Assembly (NCBI GenBank): GCA_028865845.1
Contig: JAGWJK010000172.1
Coordinates: forward strand, 1 to 7,756
Reading direction: 5' to 3'
Length of the DNA stretch: 7,756 nt
DNA from: Rhizobiaceae bacterium
GTDB taxonomy: Bacteria > Pseudomonadota > Alphaproteobacteria > Rhizobiales > Rhizobiaceae
Shown: positions 1 to 7,012 of the stretch, piece after piece
Numbering within the stretch: position 1 is the first letter of the stretch
Layout: every line of letters begins with the position of its first letter
Position numbers and translations under genes: made by a program
Notes under the pieces: model-generated
The model's database searches: none
Told to the model about the DNA's origin: nothing
What the model saw: the letters and a program-made list of their open reading frames with translations, nothing else

Positions 1-461
1 TCACCCGCGTCATTCTCGGCACCGTCGCCGTGCGTGATCCGGCGCTGGTGATCGAGGCCTGCCGCAAGTTTCCCGGCCGTGTCGCCGTCGGCATCGACGC
101 CAAGGGCGGCAAAGTGGCGGTCGAGGGTTGGGCCGAGGCTTCCGAACTCGGCATCGTCGAGCTGGCAAAAAAATTCGAAGGCGCCGGCGTTGCCGCGATC
201 ATCTATACCGACATCGACCGCGACGGCATCCTGACCGGCATCAACTGGGCTTCCACCCTGGAACTGGCCGATGCCGTTTCGATCCCGGTCATCGCGTCGG
301 GCGGCCTTGCGTCGCTCGCAGATATCAAGCGCATGCTCGAACCGGACGCGCGAAAACTGGAAGGTGCCATTTCCGGCCGCGCGCTCTATGATGGCCGCAT
401 CGATCCGCAGGAAGCCCTGGAGCTGATCAAAGCCGCCAAGGCAAAGGAGATTGCGCAATGA
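1..461 (+). CDS. hisA: HisA, phosphoribosylformimino-AICAR isomerase (5' end missing)
   Basis: HisA isomerises ProFAR to PRFAR, the fourth step of histidine synthesis, in the cytoplasm. The reading frame is open from the first full codon at base 3, so the gene begins upstream; 152 residues are visible of the roughly 245 usual for the family, i.e. the C-terminal part of the (beta/alpha)8 barrel. Diagnostic stretches are VGIDAKGG (strand 5, with an active-site Asp), [13 protein letters not shown] (strand 6) and VIASGGLAS (phosphate-binding loop of strand 7). HisF is a paralogue with the same fold, but the [10 protein letters not shown] stretch after the Asp fits HisA, and the next gene is clearly HisF. 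The stop codon overlaps the hisF start (ATGA), so the two are probably translationally coupled. The true start and the first catalytic Asp lie outside the window. Confidence 0.96.
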   Translation, partial: TRVILGTVAVRDPALVIEACRKFPGRVAVGIDAKGGKVAVEGWAEASELGIVELAKKFEGAGVAAIIYTDIDRDGILTGINWASTLELADAVSIPVIASGGLASLADIKRMLEPDARKLEGAISGRALYDGRIDPQEALELIKAAKAKEIAQ

Positions 462-1261
462 CCCTGAAAGCCCGCGTTATCCCCTGCCTCGACGTCAAAG
501 ACGGCCGCGTCGTCAAGGGCGTCAACTTTCTCAATCTGGTCGATGCCGGCGATCCGGTCGAAGCCGCCAAGGCCTATGATGCCGCCGGCGCCGACGAGCT
601 TTGCTTTCTCGACATCACCGCTTCCTCAGACAACCGCGAAACGATTTTCGATGTCGTAGCCCGCACCGCCGAGCAATGCTTCATGCCGGTGACCGTCGGT
701 GGCGGCGTGCGTACCATCGCCGATATCCGCAAGCTGCTGCTTTGCGGCGCCGACAAGGTGTCGATCAATTCGGCGGCGGTGAGCAATCCGGATTTCGTCG
801 CCGAAGCGGCCGATAAGTTCGGCAACCAATGCATCGTCGTCTCGATCGACGCCAAGCGGCGTCGCACGCAGGAAGTGGGCGGCGACAATCTGAGCGCCTG
901 GGAAATCTACACGCACGGCGGACGAAACGCGACGGGCATCGATGCTGTCGATTTTGCCCGCCGCATGGTCGAGCGCGGTGCCGGCGAGCTGCTCGTCACC
1001 TCGATGGATCGCGACGGCACCAAGGTCGGCTACGACCTGGAACTGACGCGGGCGATTGCCGATGCCGTGCGCGTGCCGGTTATCGCCTCGGGCGGCGTCG
1101 GCGATCTCGACGATCTCGTTGCCGGCGTCAAGGAAGGCCACGCGACGGCGGTACTCGCCGCCTCGATTTTCCACTTCGGCACCTATTCGGTCGGCGAGGC
1201 GAAACACTATATGTCACAGCATGGCATCGCCATGCGGCTCGACCAGGACACAGGCAGATGA
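458..1261 (+). CDS. hisF: HisF, imidazole glycerol phosphate synthase cyclase subunit
   Basis: HisF uses ammonia delivered by the glutaminase HisH to turn PRFAR into imidazole glycerol phosphate and AICAR; the two subunits work as a heterodimer. The 267-residue protein is a complete (beta/alpha)8 barrel. The two catalytic aspartates sit in [13 protein letters not shown] (Asp12) and VVSIDAKRR (Asp131). Phosphate-binding loops are VGGGVRT near 80-86 and IASGGVGD near 209-216. It is a little longer than the ~253-residue family archetype, mainly through the stretch after Asp131 (about 134-160). The ATG at 458 is preceded by AAGGAGA at 444-450 with a 7-base spacer, and it overlaps the hisA stop as ATGA. 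Its own stop overlaps the hisE start in the same way. hisH is not in the window; in rhizobia it usually lies just upstream of hisA (family knowledge). Confidence 0.98.
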   Translation: MTLKARVIPCLDVKDGRVVKGVNFLNLVDAGDPVEAAKAYDAAGADELCFLDITASSDNRETIFDVVARTAEQCFMPVTVGGGVRTIADIRKLLLCGADKVSINSAAVSNPDFVAEAADKFGNQCIVVSIDAKRRRTQEVGGDNLSAWEIYTHGGRNATGIDAVDFARRMVERGAGELLVTSMDRDGTKVGYDLELTRAIADAVRVPVIASGGVGDLDDLVAGVKEGHATAVLAASIFHFGTYSVGEAKHYMSQHGIAMRLDQDTGR

Positions 1262-1572
1262 GCGGATTTACCCTTTCCGACCTCGAAAACATCGTCGACA
1301 TCAGGTCCAAGGCCTCACCGGAGGAATCCTGGACGGCGAAGCTCTTCGCCGCCGGGCAGCCGAAGGCGGCAAAGAAGCTCGGCGAGGAAGCCATCGAAGC
1401 CGTGATGGCCGCGGTGACGAATGATCGCGAGAATCTGACCTATGAGGCCGCCGATGTGCTCTACCACCTTATGGTCGTCTTGAAGATCGCCGGGATTCCG
1501 TTGCAGAATGTCATGGGCGAACTCGAAAGACGTACAGCCCAATCCGGCCTTCAAGAGAAGGCCAGCCGGTAG
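1258..1572 (+). CDS. hisE: HisE, phosphoribosyl-ATP pyrophosphatase
   Basis: HisE hydrolyses phosphoribosyl-ATP to phosphoribosyl-AMP and pyrophosphate, the second step of histidine synthesis. The 104-residue protein is the stand-alone form, not the HisIE fusion found in enterobacteria, so hisI must be encoded elsewhere. The all-alpha MazG-like metal site is visible: [14 protein letters not shown] (Glu43, Glu44, Glu47) followed by [12 protein letters not shown] (Glu63, Asp66). The start was chosen at 1258, which overlaps the hisF stop as ATGA, with AGGA at 1245-1248 as a modest ribosome binding site. A longer forward open frame runs through from 829, but that upstream part is only hisF read out of frame. 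coaA follows after 6 bases. Confidence 0.96.
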   Translation: MSGFTLSDLENIVDIRSKASPEESWTAKLFAAGQPKAAKKLGEEAIEAVMAAVTNDRENLTYEAADVLYHLMVVLKIAGIPLQNVMGELERRTAQSGLQEKASR

Positions 1573-1578
1573 AAAGCG

Positions 1579-2574
1579 ATGACGATAGCGACGAAAACCC
1601 TGCCAGCGCCCGACACGCTCGATATCTTCCAGGCGAACGCTTACTCGCCCTACTATTTCTTTTCCTCGGAAGAATGGTCGAAATTCAGGGCCGATACGCC
1701 GCTGACGCTGACCGCCGACGAGGTCAAGCGGCTGCGCTCGATGGGCGACCCGATTGATCTGGACGAAGTCCGGCGCATCTACCTGTCGCTGTCGCGCCTG
1801 CTGTCCTCGCATGTCGAATCCTCGCAAATCCTGTTCGAGCAGCGCAATCGCTTCCTCAGCCTTTCCGACGTCGCGAAGACGCCGTTCGTCATCGGCATTG
1901 CCGGCTCGGTTGCCGTCGGCAAATCCACTACCGCCCGTATTCTGAAGGAACTGCTGCGCCGTTGGCCGTCGAGCCCGAAGGTGGACCTGATCACCACGGA
2001 CGGCTTTCTGTTTCCCAATGCCGAATTGCAGCGCCGCAACCTGATGCAGCGCAAGGGCTTTCCGGAAAGCTATGACACCGCAGCCCTCCTGCGGTTCCTG
2101 TCGGCGATCAAGGCCGGACAGCCCGACGTGAAAGCGCCTTGCTACTCGCACCTTGTCTACGACGTGCTGCCGAACGAGTACAAGACCGTCGATCGGCCCG
2201 ATATCCTGATCTTCGAGGGCATCAACGTGCTGCAATCGCGGCATCTGCCGGCAGACGGCAAGATCGTGCCGATGGTCTCGGATTTCTTCGATTTCTCGAT
2301 CTATATCGACGCCGACGAGCACCTGATCCACAATTGGTACGTCGCCCGCTTCATGAAGTTGCGCGAGACGGCGTTCCGCGATCCGAATTCCTTCTTCCAC
2401 CGCTATGCTTCCATCACCGAAGAAGAGGCGGTCGCCACCGCCGAGGGGCTCTGGAAGAATATCAACCTGAAGAACCTGCGCCAGAACATCCTTCCGACCC
2501 GTCCCCGTGCCGATCTCATCCTGCAGAAGGGCAAGAATCACCTGATCGAACAGGTCGCGCTGCGCAAACTATGA
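1579..2574 (+). CDS. coaA: Pantothenate kinase, type I (CoaA)
   Basis: CoaA phosphorylates pantothenate with ATP, the first and rate-setting step of coenzyme A synthesis, and in this family is feedback-inhibited by CoA. The protein has 331 residues, against 316 in E. coli. It shows a P-loop GSVAVGKST (109-117, Lys115), the [11 protein letters not shown] stretch with the presumed catalytic Asp141, YSHLVYD (190-195, His191), FEGINVLQ (212-219), and a C-terminal [16 protein letters not shown] block typical of prokaryotic PanK. These mark the P-loop kinase fold of type I rather than the type II or type III (CoaX) enzymes. It lies 6 bases after hisE with only a weak purine-rich leader (AGAAAG at 1571-1576), so it probably depends on his-operon transcription and coupled translation. 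Its stop overlaps the next start as ATGA. Confidence 0.97.
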   Translation: MTIATKTLPAPDTLDIFQANAYSPYYFFSSEEWSKFRADTPLTLTADEVKRLRSMGDPIDLDEVRRIYLSLSRLLSSHVESSQILFEQRNRFLSLSDVAKTPFVIGIAGSVAVGKSTTARILKELLRRWPSSPKVDLITTDGFLFPNAELQRRNLMQRKGFPESYDTAALLRFLSAIKAGQPDVKAPCYSHLVYDVLPNEYKTVDRPDILIFEGINVLQSRHLPADGKIVPMVSDFFDFSIYIDADEHLIHNWYVARFMKLRETAFRDPNSFFHRYASITEEEAVATAEGLWKNINLKNLRQNILPTRPRADLILQKGKNHLIEQVALRKL

Positions 2575-3407
2575 GCGATTTTTCCTTTCAGCAGGTCGAT
2601 GTCTTCGCCTCGGAGCCGCTACGCGGTAATCCGCTGGCCGTGGTCATCGGTGCCGACACCCTGACCGATGCGCAGATGGCGGCCTTTGCCAACTGGACCA
2701 ATCTCAGCGAAACGACGTTTCTGCTGCAGCCGACAGATCCGCGCGCGGATTATCGCGTCCGCATCTTCACCCCGCAAAGAGAGCTTCCCTTCGCCGGCCA
2801 CCCGACGCTCGGCACGTGCCATGCGTGGCTTGCGGCCGGCGGCATCGCCAAAGGCGATGAGATCATTCAGCAATGCGAGATCGGTTTGGTCCGCATTCGC
2901 CGCCGCGACCATCTACTCTCCTTCGCGGCACCGGCCTTGCGTCGTTCCGGCGCGGTGGACGCGGATATCATGGCACGCGTCCTTCAAGGCCTGCGATTGC
3001 CTGCGCAGGCGATCATTGCCGCAAACTGGGTGGACAACGGCCCGGGCTGGATGGCCGTACAGCTCGCCTCCAGGCAGGAGGTATTGGCAATCGAACCGGA
3101 TTTTGCGGTTCTTGCCGGACTGCGCGTCGGTGTCGTCGGACCCTGGAATGCTGAAATCGACGGCGAGGATGCACAATTCGAGGTCCGCGCCTTCACTGCT
3201 GCGGGTTTCGAAGACCCGGTCACCGGCAGCTTGAATGCCGGGTTGGCGCAATGGCTGATCGACAGCGGCATTGCGCCCTCACGCTACATCGCTAGCCAGG
3301 GAACAGCTCTCGGCCGGGCGGGCCGCGTGCATGTGGAGCGTGACGGTGACGAGACCTGGATCGGCGGCGCGGTCACCACCTGTATTGCCGGCACGCTCAC
3401 GCTCTGA
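2571..3407 (+). CDS. PhzF-family isomerase/epimerase, substrate unknown
   Basis: The 278-residue product belongs to the PhzF/YddE family, two-lobed proteins with the diaminopimelate epimerase fold. Visible marks are the N-terminal [20 protein letters not shown] (7-26), NLSETTF with the family's acid residue Glu47, [13 protein letters not shown] (75-86), [15 protein letters not shown] (214-228), and a C-terminal [12 protein letters not shown] strand. Length and motifs are complete, so it is likely functional. PhzF itself isomerises a phenazine precursor, but no phenazine genes are present here and most family members have no known substrate. The ATG at 2571 overlaps the coaA stop as ATGA and has no clear Shine-Dalgarno, which suggests translational coupling. 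The open frame extends back to 2139, but that part is coaA out of frame. A role linked to CoA or histidine metabolism is only suggested by position. Confidence 0.9.
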   Translation: MSDFSFQQVDVFASEPLRGNPLAVVIGADTLTDAQMAAFANWTNLSETTFLLQPTDPRADYRVRIFTPQRELPFAGHPTLGTCHAWLAAGGIAKGDEIIQQCEIGLVRIRRRDHLLSFAAPALRRSGAVDADIMARVLQGLRLPAQAIIAANWVDNGPGWMAVQLASRQEVLAIEPDFAVLAGLRVGVVGPWNAEIDGEDAQFEVRAFTAAGFEDPVTGSLNAGLAQWLIDSGIAPSRYIASQGTALGRAGRVHVERDGDETWIGGAVTTCIAGTLTL

Positions 3408-3416
3408 CGAGACCGG

Positions 3417-4022
3417 CTAGTTTACCCGCCGCAAGGTCAGATTGATCCGCCCGCCATTTTTGAGCAGCGTGGACGTGGCCGGATAGATGCGGTCGACGCC
3501 GTGAAAACACAGCCTCCCCTCCCCGCCGAGGACGACGATATCGCCGCTCGACAGCTTGAAAGACAGCGTACGATCGTTGCGGCTGAGGCCGCCGACGCGA
3601 AACAGGCAGGTATTGCCGAGCGAGATCGACACCACGGGTGCCGCGAAATCCTGTTCGTCCCGATCCTGATGCAGGCCCATACGGGCGTCGTCTGCGTAGA
3701 AATTCACTAGGCAGGCTTCCGGCGACTTTTCATAGCCGGCTATGTCGGACCATAGATCCAGGAGCTGCGACGGCATTGCCGGCCATGGTTTGCCGGTGAG
3801 CGGATGGGCGCCTTGATAACGGTAGCCGCGCTGCTTGTCCGTCACCCAGCCGAGCGGACCGCAATTGGTGATACGCACCGACATTTCTTTGCCGGTGCCG
3901 GGCATGACAGGCGTAAACAGCGGCGCCTCAGTCACGACGGCGCGGATCGCCCCGACGAGCGCCTCCTGGGCGGGGCGGTCGAGATAGCCGGGCAAATGAC
4001 GGATTCCGTTGGGAAGAAGCAT
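3417..4022 (-). CDS. alkB: AlkB, Fe(II)/2-oxoglutarate-dependent DNA alkylation repair dioxygenase
   Basis: AlkB oxidatively removes methyl groups from 1-methyladenine and 3-methylcytosine in DNA (and RNA), releasing formaldehyde. The 201-residue protein (216 in E. coli) carries the iron triad His118-X-Asp120 (in MGLHQDRDE) and His174 (in LCFHGVDRIYP), with the same 56-residue separation as in E. coli AlkB. It also has the 2-oxoglutarate-binding RxNxTxR motif (Arg192 to Arg198, RINLTLR) and the VNFYADDARMG substrate-pocket strand. I chose the ATG at 4020-4022 because the product then begins LLPNGIRHLPGYLD like other family members. GGAA at 4030-4033 is a weak ribosome binding site. The frame stays open to 4196, but that extension reads through a palindromic repeat and is unlikely to be translated. 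It converges with the PhzF-family gene, with 9 bases between the stops. No ada or alkA neighbour is present. Confidence 0.95.
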   Translation of the reverse strand: MLLPNGIRHLPGYLDRPAQEALVGAIRAVVTEAPLFTPVMPGTGKEMSVRITNCGPLGWVTDKQRGYRYQGAHPLTGKPWPAMPSQLLDLWSDIAGYEKSPEACLVNFYADDARMGLHQDRDEQDFAAPVVSISLGNTCLFRVGGLSRNDRTLSFKLSSGDIVVLGGEGRLCFHGVDRIYPATSTLLKNGGRINLTLRRVN

Positions 4023-4307
4023 TGGTGTGTTCCGGTGTCGCGGTGAGAATTGGATATGTGGCGTTTGTTGCTCTACTTGGGGGTGTATGTAGGGCCGTAT
4101 TCCTTGGAGCCCCCTCATCCGCCCTGTCGGGCACCTTCTCCCCGAGGGGAGAAGGGGTTTTTGTCCTCCGGCTGCTGCCAAGACGATTGAGGCCACCCCC
4201 TCTCCCTCGGGGAGAGGGTTGGGGTGAGGGGGCTGCCGCGAAAACGAATCTCGCCAACGGGCTCAGAGATAGCCAAACTCGATAAAAGCAGCAGCCCGAA
4301 ATCGCGC
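4023..4307. other. Intergenic region between arfB and alkB
   Basis: This 285-base gap has no credible gene. Its middle is filled by the nested palindromic repeat at 4108-4234. The 85 bases next to alkB (4023-4107) must hold any alkB-proximal promoter on the minus strand, but I see no convincing -35/-10 pair. The 73 bases after the arfB stop (4235-4307) show no canonical hairpin plus T-tract. Whether alkB is read from its own promoter or from arfB through the repeat cannot be told from the sequence. Confidence 0.6.
4108..4234. repeat. Nested palindromic intergenic repeat, RIME-like
   Basis: Outer arms AGCCCCCTCA (4108-4117) and TGAGGGGGCT (4225-4234) are perfect inverted copies and extend inward by a G-T and two G-C pairs. 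Inside are three hairpins: GCCC-TGTC-GGGC (4121-4132), a ten-base palindrome pair CCTTCTCCCC/GGGGAGAAGG (4134-4143 and 4146-4155), and CCCTCTCCC/GGGAGAGGG (4198-4206 and 4210-4218). The layout of several strong palindromes within about 130 bases between genes resembles the Rhizobium-specific intergenic mosaic elements (RIME) described from rhizobial genomes. The name rests on memory of that family, not on a search. As RNA it would fold into a multi-stem structure lying between the arfB and alkB coding regions. Confidence 0.75.
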
Positions 4308-4742
4308 CTAATCGCCGCCGGGTTTGCCGCGCATGCGCTTGACCTCGGAGCGGCCGGACTTCTCCTTCAGCCGCCGCTCAACCGAGCCCTTGGTCGGCTT
4401 GGTCTTCTTGCGGGGCGGCGGTGGAGGTGCTGCGGCTTCCAGGATCAGCTCCTTCAGGCGCTCGCGCGCATCCTCGCGGTTGCGGTCCTGGCTGCGGAAA
4501 CGGCTCGCCTCGATCATCAGCACGCCGTCCTTCGAGACGCGGCGGCCGGAGAGCCTGACGGCGTTGGCCTTGACGCGGTCGTTCAGCGACGGCGAATTAG
4601 GGATATTGAAGAATAGCTGGACTGCCGTCGCGACCTTGTTGACGTTCTGCCCGCCGGGACCGCCTGCCAGAACGAATTGTTCCGTCAGTTCCCAGCCGGC
4701 AATGGTGATCCGGTCGTTGATATAAAGCGCGTCGCTGGCCAT
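4308..4742 (-). CDS. arfB: ArfB, peptidyl-tRNA hydrolase for ribosome rescue
   Basis: ArfB (YaeJ) enters ribosomes stalled at the 3' end of a non-stop mRNA and hydrolyses the peptidyl-tRNA, as a backup to tmRNA. The 144-residue protein (140 in E. coli) has the release-factor-like catalytic domain with the GGQ motif at residues 30-32 in LAGGPGGQNVNKV. A proline run (106-110) follows, and then a strongly basic tail (RKKTKPTKGSVERR through KRMRGKPGG) that in this family threads into the empty mRNA channel. A true release factor 1 or 2 is excluded by the small size and the lack of codon-recognition domains. The ATG at 4742 has GGAGAA at 4747-4752, four bases upstream, a good ribosome binding site. 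alkB follows downstream on the same strand after 285 bases. Confidence 0.95.
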   Translation of the reverse strand: MASDALYINDRITIAGWELTEQFVLAGGPGGQNVNKVATAVQLFFNIPNSPSLNDRVKANAVRLSGRRVSKDGVLMIEASRFRSQDRNREDARERLKELILEAAAPPPPPRKKTKPTKGSVERRLKEKSGRSEVKRMRGKPGGD

Positions 4743-4814
4743 GGTTTTCTCCGCGCCCGTCTATCCCATATCGGCGCGCGGTTGAAAACACTGATGTGGC
4801 GAGTTTTGGGGCCA

Positions 4815-4865
4815 CCCTCGTGGTTCGAGGCTAGGCCCTAAGGGCTCCGCACCTCACCATGAGGG
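4815..4865. repeat. Palindromic repeat unit, left copy
   Basis: The unit starts CCCTCGTGGTTCGAG and ends CTCACCATGAGGG. The ends pair with each other through one G-T wobble, so the unit can form a long hairpin; a small stem (CCTCA/TGAGG, 4852-4856 and 4860-4864) could form instead. It matches the reverse complement of the unit at 5013-5057 except in the loop. Palindromes of this general sequence (CCCTCATGGTGAGG...CGAACCATGAGGG) are, from memory, common between genes in Rhizobiales. Confidence 0.7.
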
Positions 4866-5012
4866 GGGAGAGACCACGGGGCATCGGGGAAACTAACCAT
4901 AGAGCTCAGATGGCCCAGGGAATGGTTGATCCCACCGGCGCTCTCACAAGAAGCCTCGAATGAACTCCCGAGCAAACGTGGAGTGGCCTACTGAATTTGC
5001 GGTGAAGACTAG

Positions 5013-5057
5013 CCCTCATGGTGAGGAGGCCCAAAGGGCCGTCTCGAACCACGAGGG
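5013..5057. repeat. Palindromic repeat unit, right copy (inverted)
   Basis: The unit runs from CCCTCATGGTGAGG to CTCGAACCACGAGGG and is the inverted partner of the unit at 4815-4865. The apical part GGCCC-AAA-GGGCC (5028-5040) is a perfect five-pair hairpin, and the left copy keeps the same shape with altered bases (GGCCC-TAA-GGGCT). It begins about 40 bases past the pckA stop on the transcribed strand, so in RNA it could protect the pckA mRNA end or impede transcription. Confidence 0.7.
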
Positions 5058-5098
5058 CGGGTTAGTTTCACGTGAGTCATTGCTCCAGTCGGCGCTGC

Positions 5099-6709
5099 CT
5101 ATTCCGCCGCGGCGCGCAGGCCGGGGGCGGCATCGCGGACGTTGCCGTCGACATGATCCTCGAACTTGGCGAAGTTCGTAACGAACATCTGCACCAGCTT
5201 TGCCGCCTGCGTGTCATAGGCATGCGTGTCTGCCCAAGTCGACCGCGGATCGAGGATGCCAGTCTCTACGCCGGCGACAGCCACCGGAACTTCAAATCCG
5301 AAATTCGGATCGAGGCGGAATTCGACATCGTCGAGATCCCCCTTCAAGGCTGCCGCGAGCAGAGCCCGCGTCGCCTTGATCGGCATGCGCCTGCCGGTGC
5401 CGTAGGCGCCGCCGGTCCAGCCGGTATTGACGAGCCAGCACTTGGCATCGTGACGGCCGATCAGCTGTTTCAGCAGATTGCCGTATTCGGCCGGATGACG
5501 CGGCATGAAGGGGGCGCCGAAGCAGGTCGAGAACGTCGCTTCCGGTTCGACCACGCCTTTTTCCGTGCCGGCAACCTTGGCCGTGTAGCCGGAAAGGAAG
5601 TGATACATCGCCTGTTCGGGCGTCAGGCGCGCGATCGGCGGCATGACGCCGAAGGCGTCGGCCGTCAGCATGATGATCGTTTCGGGGTGACCGGTCATGC
5701 CGGATTCCGACGCGTTCGGAATGAAATGCATCGGGTAGGCGCTGCGGGTGTTTTCCGTGAGCGAACCGTCGTCGAGATCGGGCATGCCGTGGCCGTCGAG
5801 AACGACGTTCTCAAGCACCGTGCCGAAGCGGCGGGTCGTCGCATATATTTCCGGCTCGGCCTCGGCCGAAAGACGGATGGTCTTGGCGTAGCAGCCGCCT
5901 TCGAAATTGAAGATGCCGTTTTCACCCCAGCCGTGCTCGTCGTCGCCGATCAGCGTGCGGGTGGGATCCGCCGACAGCGTCGTCTTGCCGGTCCCCGAAA
6001 GGCCGAAGAAGATCGCCGCGTCGCCATCCGGTCCGACGTTTGCCGAGCAGTGCATCGGCATCACACCCTTTTCCGGCAGCAGGTAATTGAGCACGGTGAA
6101 GACCGATTTCTTCATCTCGCCGGCATAGGAGGTGCCGCCGATGAGGATGAGCCCGGTGACGAGGTCGCAGGCGATGACGGTTTCGGTGCGGCAGCCATGG
6201 CGCTCCGGATCGGCACGGAAGCTCGGAAGATCGATGATCGTCAGCTTCGGCACGAAGCTTTCCAGCGCCGGACGTTCCGGGCGGATGAGCAGGTTGCGGA
6301 TGAACAGCGAGTGCCAGGCGAATTCGGTGATGACGCGGGTCGGCAGGGCATAATCGCGATCGGCACCGCCGATAAGGTCCTGCACGAAGAGATCCCTGCC
6401 ATGCACATGTGCCAGCATGTCCTTGTGCAAGAGCTCGAAATGCTCGGGCGACATCGGCTTGTTGTTGTCCCACCAGATCTGGTCTTCGGTTACGGCATTG
6501 CGGACGACGAATTTGTCCTTGGGCGAGCGGCCGGTGTGCTGTCCGGTCAATGCCCTCAGCGCGCCATGTGCCGTCAGATCGGCTTCACCCCGGCGAATCG
6601 CCTGCTCGTATAGGTGGGGTTCGGACAGGTTATAGCGCACGCTTGCGGCGGCCCCCAGTCCGATCGATTCGAGTTCGATTGCGGGATTACGGACGCCGAA
6701 TTGCTCCAT
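5099..6709 (-). CDS. pckA: Phosphoenolpyruvate carboxykinase (ATP)
   Basis: PckA converts oxaloacetate and ATP to phosphoenolpyruvate, CO2 and ADP, the entry step of gluconeogenesis. In rhizobia it is needed for growth on succinate and other C4-dicarboxylates. The 536-residue protein is full length. Key sites are [13 protein letters not shown] (55-67, substrate Arg61), the metal-binding region around Lys201 and His220 ([17 protein letters not shown]), the P-loop [17 protein letters not shown] (235-251), the kinase-2 stretch [10 protein letters not shown] (253-262) with its acidic pair, [10 protein letters not shown] (267-276), and TENTRSAYP with Arg322. The P-loop and these motifs define the ATP-dependent type, not the GTP enzyme. 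The ATG at 6709 has a strong ribosome binding site, GGAGGAA. The gene is divergent from chvI across a 351-base AT-rich region and monocistronic in appearance, with a repeat element downstream. Confidence 0.98.
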   Translation of the reverse strand: MEQFGVRNPAIELESIGLGAAASVRYNLSEPHLYEQAIRRGEADLTAHGALRALTGQHTGRSPKDKFVVRNAVTEDQIWWDNNKPMSPEHFELLHKDMLAHVHGRDLFVQDLIGGADRDYALPTRVITEFAWHSLFIRNLLIRPERPALESFVPKLTIIDLPSFRADPERHGCRTETVIACDLVTGLILIGGTSYAGEMKKSVFTVLNYLLPEKGVMPMHCSANVGPDGDAAIFFGLSGTGKTTLSADPTRTLIGDDEHGWGENGIFNFEGGCYAKTIRLSAEAEPEIYATTRRFGTVLENVVLDGHGMPDLDDGSLTENTRSAYPMHFIPNASESGMTGHPETIIMLTADAFGVMPPIARLTPEQAMYHFLSGYTAKVAGTEKGVVEPEATFSTCFGAPFMPRHPAEYGNLLKQLIGRHDAKCWLVNTGWTGGAYGTGRRMPIKATRALLAAALKGDLDDVEFRLDPNFGFEVPVAVAGVETGILDPRSTWADTHAYDTQAAKLVQMFVTNFAKFEDHVDGNVRDAAPGLRAAAE

Positions 6710-6716
6710 CGCTTCA

Positions 6717-6723
6717 TTCCTCC
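6717..6723 (-). promoter_or_regulatory. Strong ribosome binding site of pckA
   Basis: On the minus strand the sequence GGAGGAA lies 7 bases before the pckA ATG. It is near-perfectly complementary to the 16S rRNA 3' end and fixes the start at 6709. Confidence 0.85.
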
Positions 6724-6752
6724 ACAGGGCCGCAGCCGTTAAAACTGTTAGA

Positions 6753-6781
6753 AGCGTAGAGGCCGTTTTTTAAAAGCACAA
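6753..6781 (-). promoter_or_regulatory. Candidate pckA promoter
   Basis: Read on the minus strand, TTGTGC (6776-6781) and TACGCT (6753-6758) are separated by exactly 17 bases and would start transcription about 35-40 bases before the pckA ATG. Each hexamer matches the sigma-70 consensus only partly, and the AT-rich DNA upstream offers other weak choices. If correct, the two LacI-type sites would lie upstream of -35. Confidence 0.25.
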
Positions 6782-6816
6782 GAGCATATAGGAGAAAATA
6801 TTGAATGATATCATAT

Positions 6817-6833
6817 ATTTAATCGATTTAAAT
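6817..6833. promoter_or_regulatory. LacI-type operator candidate 1
   Basis: The sequence TTTAATCGATTTAAAT has a CG centre (6824-6825) and a perfect AATCGATT core, the general form of LacI/GalR-family operators (even palindrome, central CG). In Sinorhizobium pckA is controlled by a LacI-family regulator, PckR (literature from memory), which makes it the obvious candidate ligand. The identity of the site is inference. Confidence 0.4.
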
Positions 6834-6846
6834 AAAATCACCTAAT

Positions 6847-6862
6847 TTTAAATCGTTTGAAT
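6847..6862. promoter_or_regulatory. LacI-type operator candidate 2
   Basis: The sequence TTTAAATCGTTTGAAT centres on CG at 6854-6855 and shares the half-site ATTTAAA with candidate 1. The two centres are exactly 30 bases apart, close to three helical turns, so two dimers or a tetramer could bind on one face of the DNA. Confidence 0.4.
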
Positions 6863-6870
6863 GCCCGATA

Positions 6871-6899
6871 TTGAGACGTTCTGTCACACAACCTATGGT
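6871..6899 (+). promoter_or_regulatory. Candidate chvI promoter
   Basis: TTGAGA (6871-6876) and TATGGT (6894-6899) are spaced by 17 bases; matches to TTGACA and TATAAT are 5/6 and 4/6. This is the best sigma-70-type pair in front of chvI and would give a leader of about 155 bases before the ATG at 7061. It lies next to operator candidate 2, so pckA and chvI control elements may be interleaved. Confidence 0.45.
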
Positions 6900-6973
6900 T
6901 AAAGATGAAAAAGGTCAGCAATCCTCCCCTTTATCTTTGCCACAATTTGTTCCACCTTTATCCCCATAAGCGC

Positions 6974-7012
6974 CCCAGGTTACCGCCGACCGAGCTGGCA
7001 AGCCAACCTGGG
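6974..7012 (+). promoter_or_regulatory. Hairpin in the chvI leader
   Basis: CCCAGGTT (6974-6981) and AACCTGGG (7005-7012) are perfect eight-base inverted copies around a 23-base loop. A smaller stem GGC-AA-GCC (6997-7004) sits inside the loop. No T-tract follows, so it is not a plain terminator. It ends 35 bases before the chvI ribosome binding site and could act on mRNA stability or translation. Confidence 0.5.

Larger units (their letters stand above)
4743..5098. other. Intergenic region between pckA and arfB, filled by an inverted-repeat element
   Basis: This 356-base gap contains no credible gene. Most of it is two hairpin-forming units in opposite orientation (4815-4865 and 5013-5057) around a core of about 147 bases. 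The core shows a short inverted pair AACCAT/ATGGTT (4895-4900, 4922-4927) but no coding signal. The short frames crossing the region have no family resemblance and read through the repeats. Any arfB promoter should lie within 4753-4814 or inside the element. No T-tract follows the hairpins on the minus strand, so a standard intrinsic terminator for pckA is not evident. Confidence 0.6.

Noticed and set aside
626..1207. Minus-strand open frame opposite hisF
   Set aside because: It is a shadow of hisF with Arg/Asp/His-rich composition typical of antisense reading.
1315..2541. Long minus-strand open frame (408 codons) across hisE and coaA
   Set aside because: It lies antisense to two genes with intact diagnostic motifs and shows no family resemblance.
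2139..2570. N-terminal extension of the PhzF-family protein
   Set aside because: The added 144 codons are coaA read out of frame, and the protein family begins at the ATG at 2571.
4134..4155. Hairpin in the 4108-4234 repeat read as an intrinsic terminator for a plus-strand transcript
   Set aside because: A short T-run follows (4158-4162), but no plus-strand gene lies upstream and the hairpin is part of a larger repeat. On the minus strand, where arfB and alkB are read, there is no T-tract.
4023..4196. N-terminal extension of AlkB to an upstream ATG
   Set aside because: The added 58 residues read partly through the palindromic repeat and have no counterpart in AlkB proteins. The ATG at 4022 gives a normal-length protein.
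4960..5181. Small plus-strand frame crossing the right repeat unit and the pckA 3' end
   Set aside because: Its sequence is made of repeat and pckA antisense DNA, and it has no ribosome binding site.
5072..6613. Long plus-strand open frame (513 codons) opposite pckA
   Set aside because: It is the antisense shadow of pckA, whose motifs are complete. GC-rich codon bias removes stops on the opposite strand. The product is Arg/His-rich with no recognisable domain.
6958..6966. DnaA-box-like TTATCCCCA before chvI
   Set aside because: It is a single site with one mismatch to TTATCCACA and no cluster, so it does not indicate an origin.
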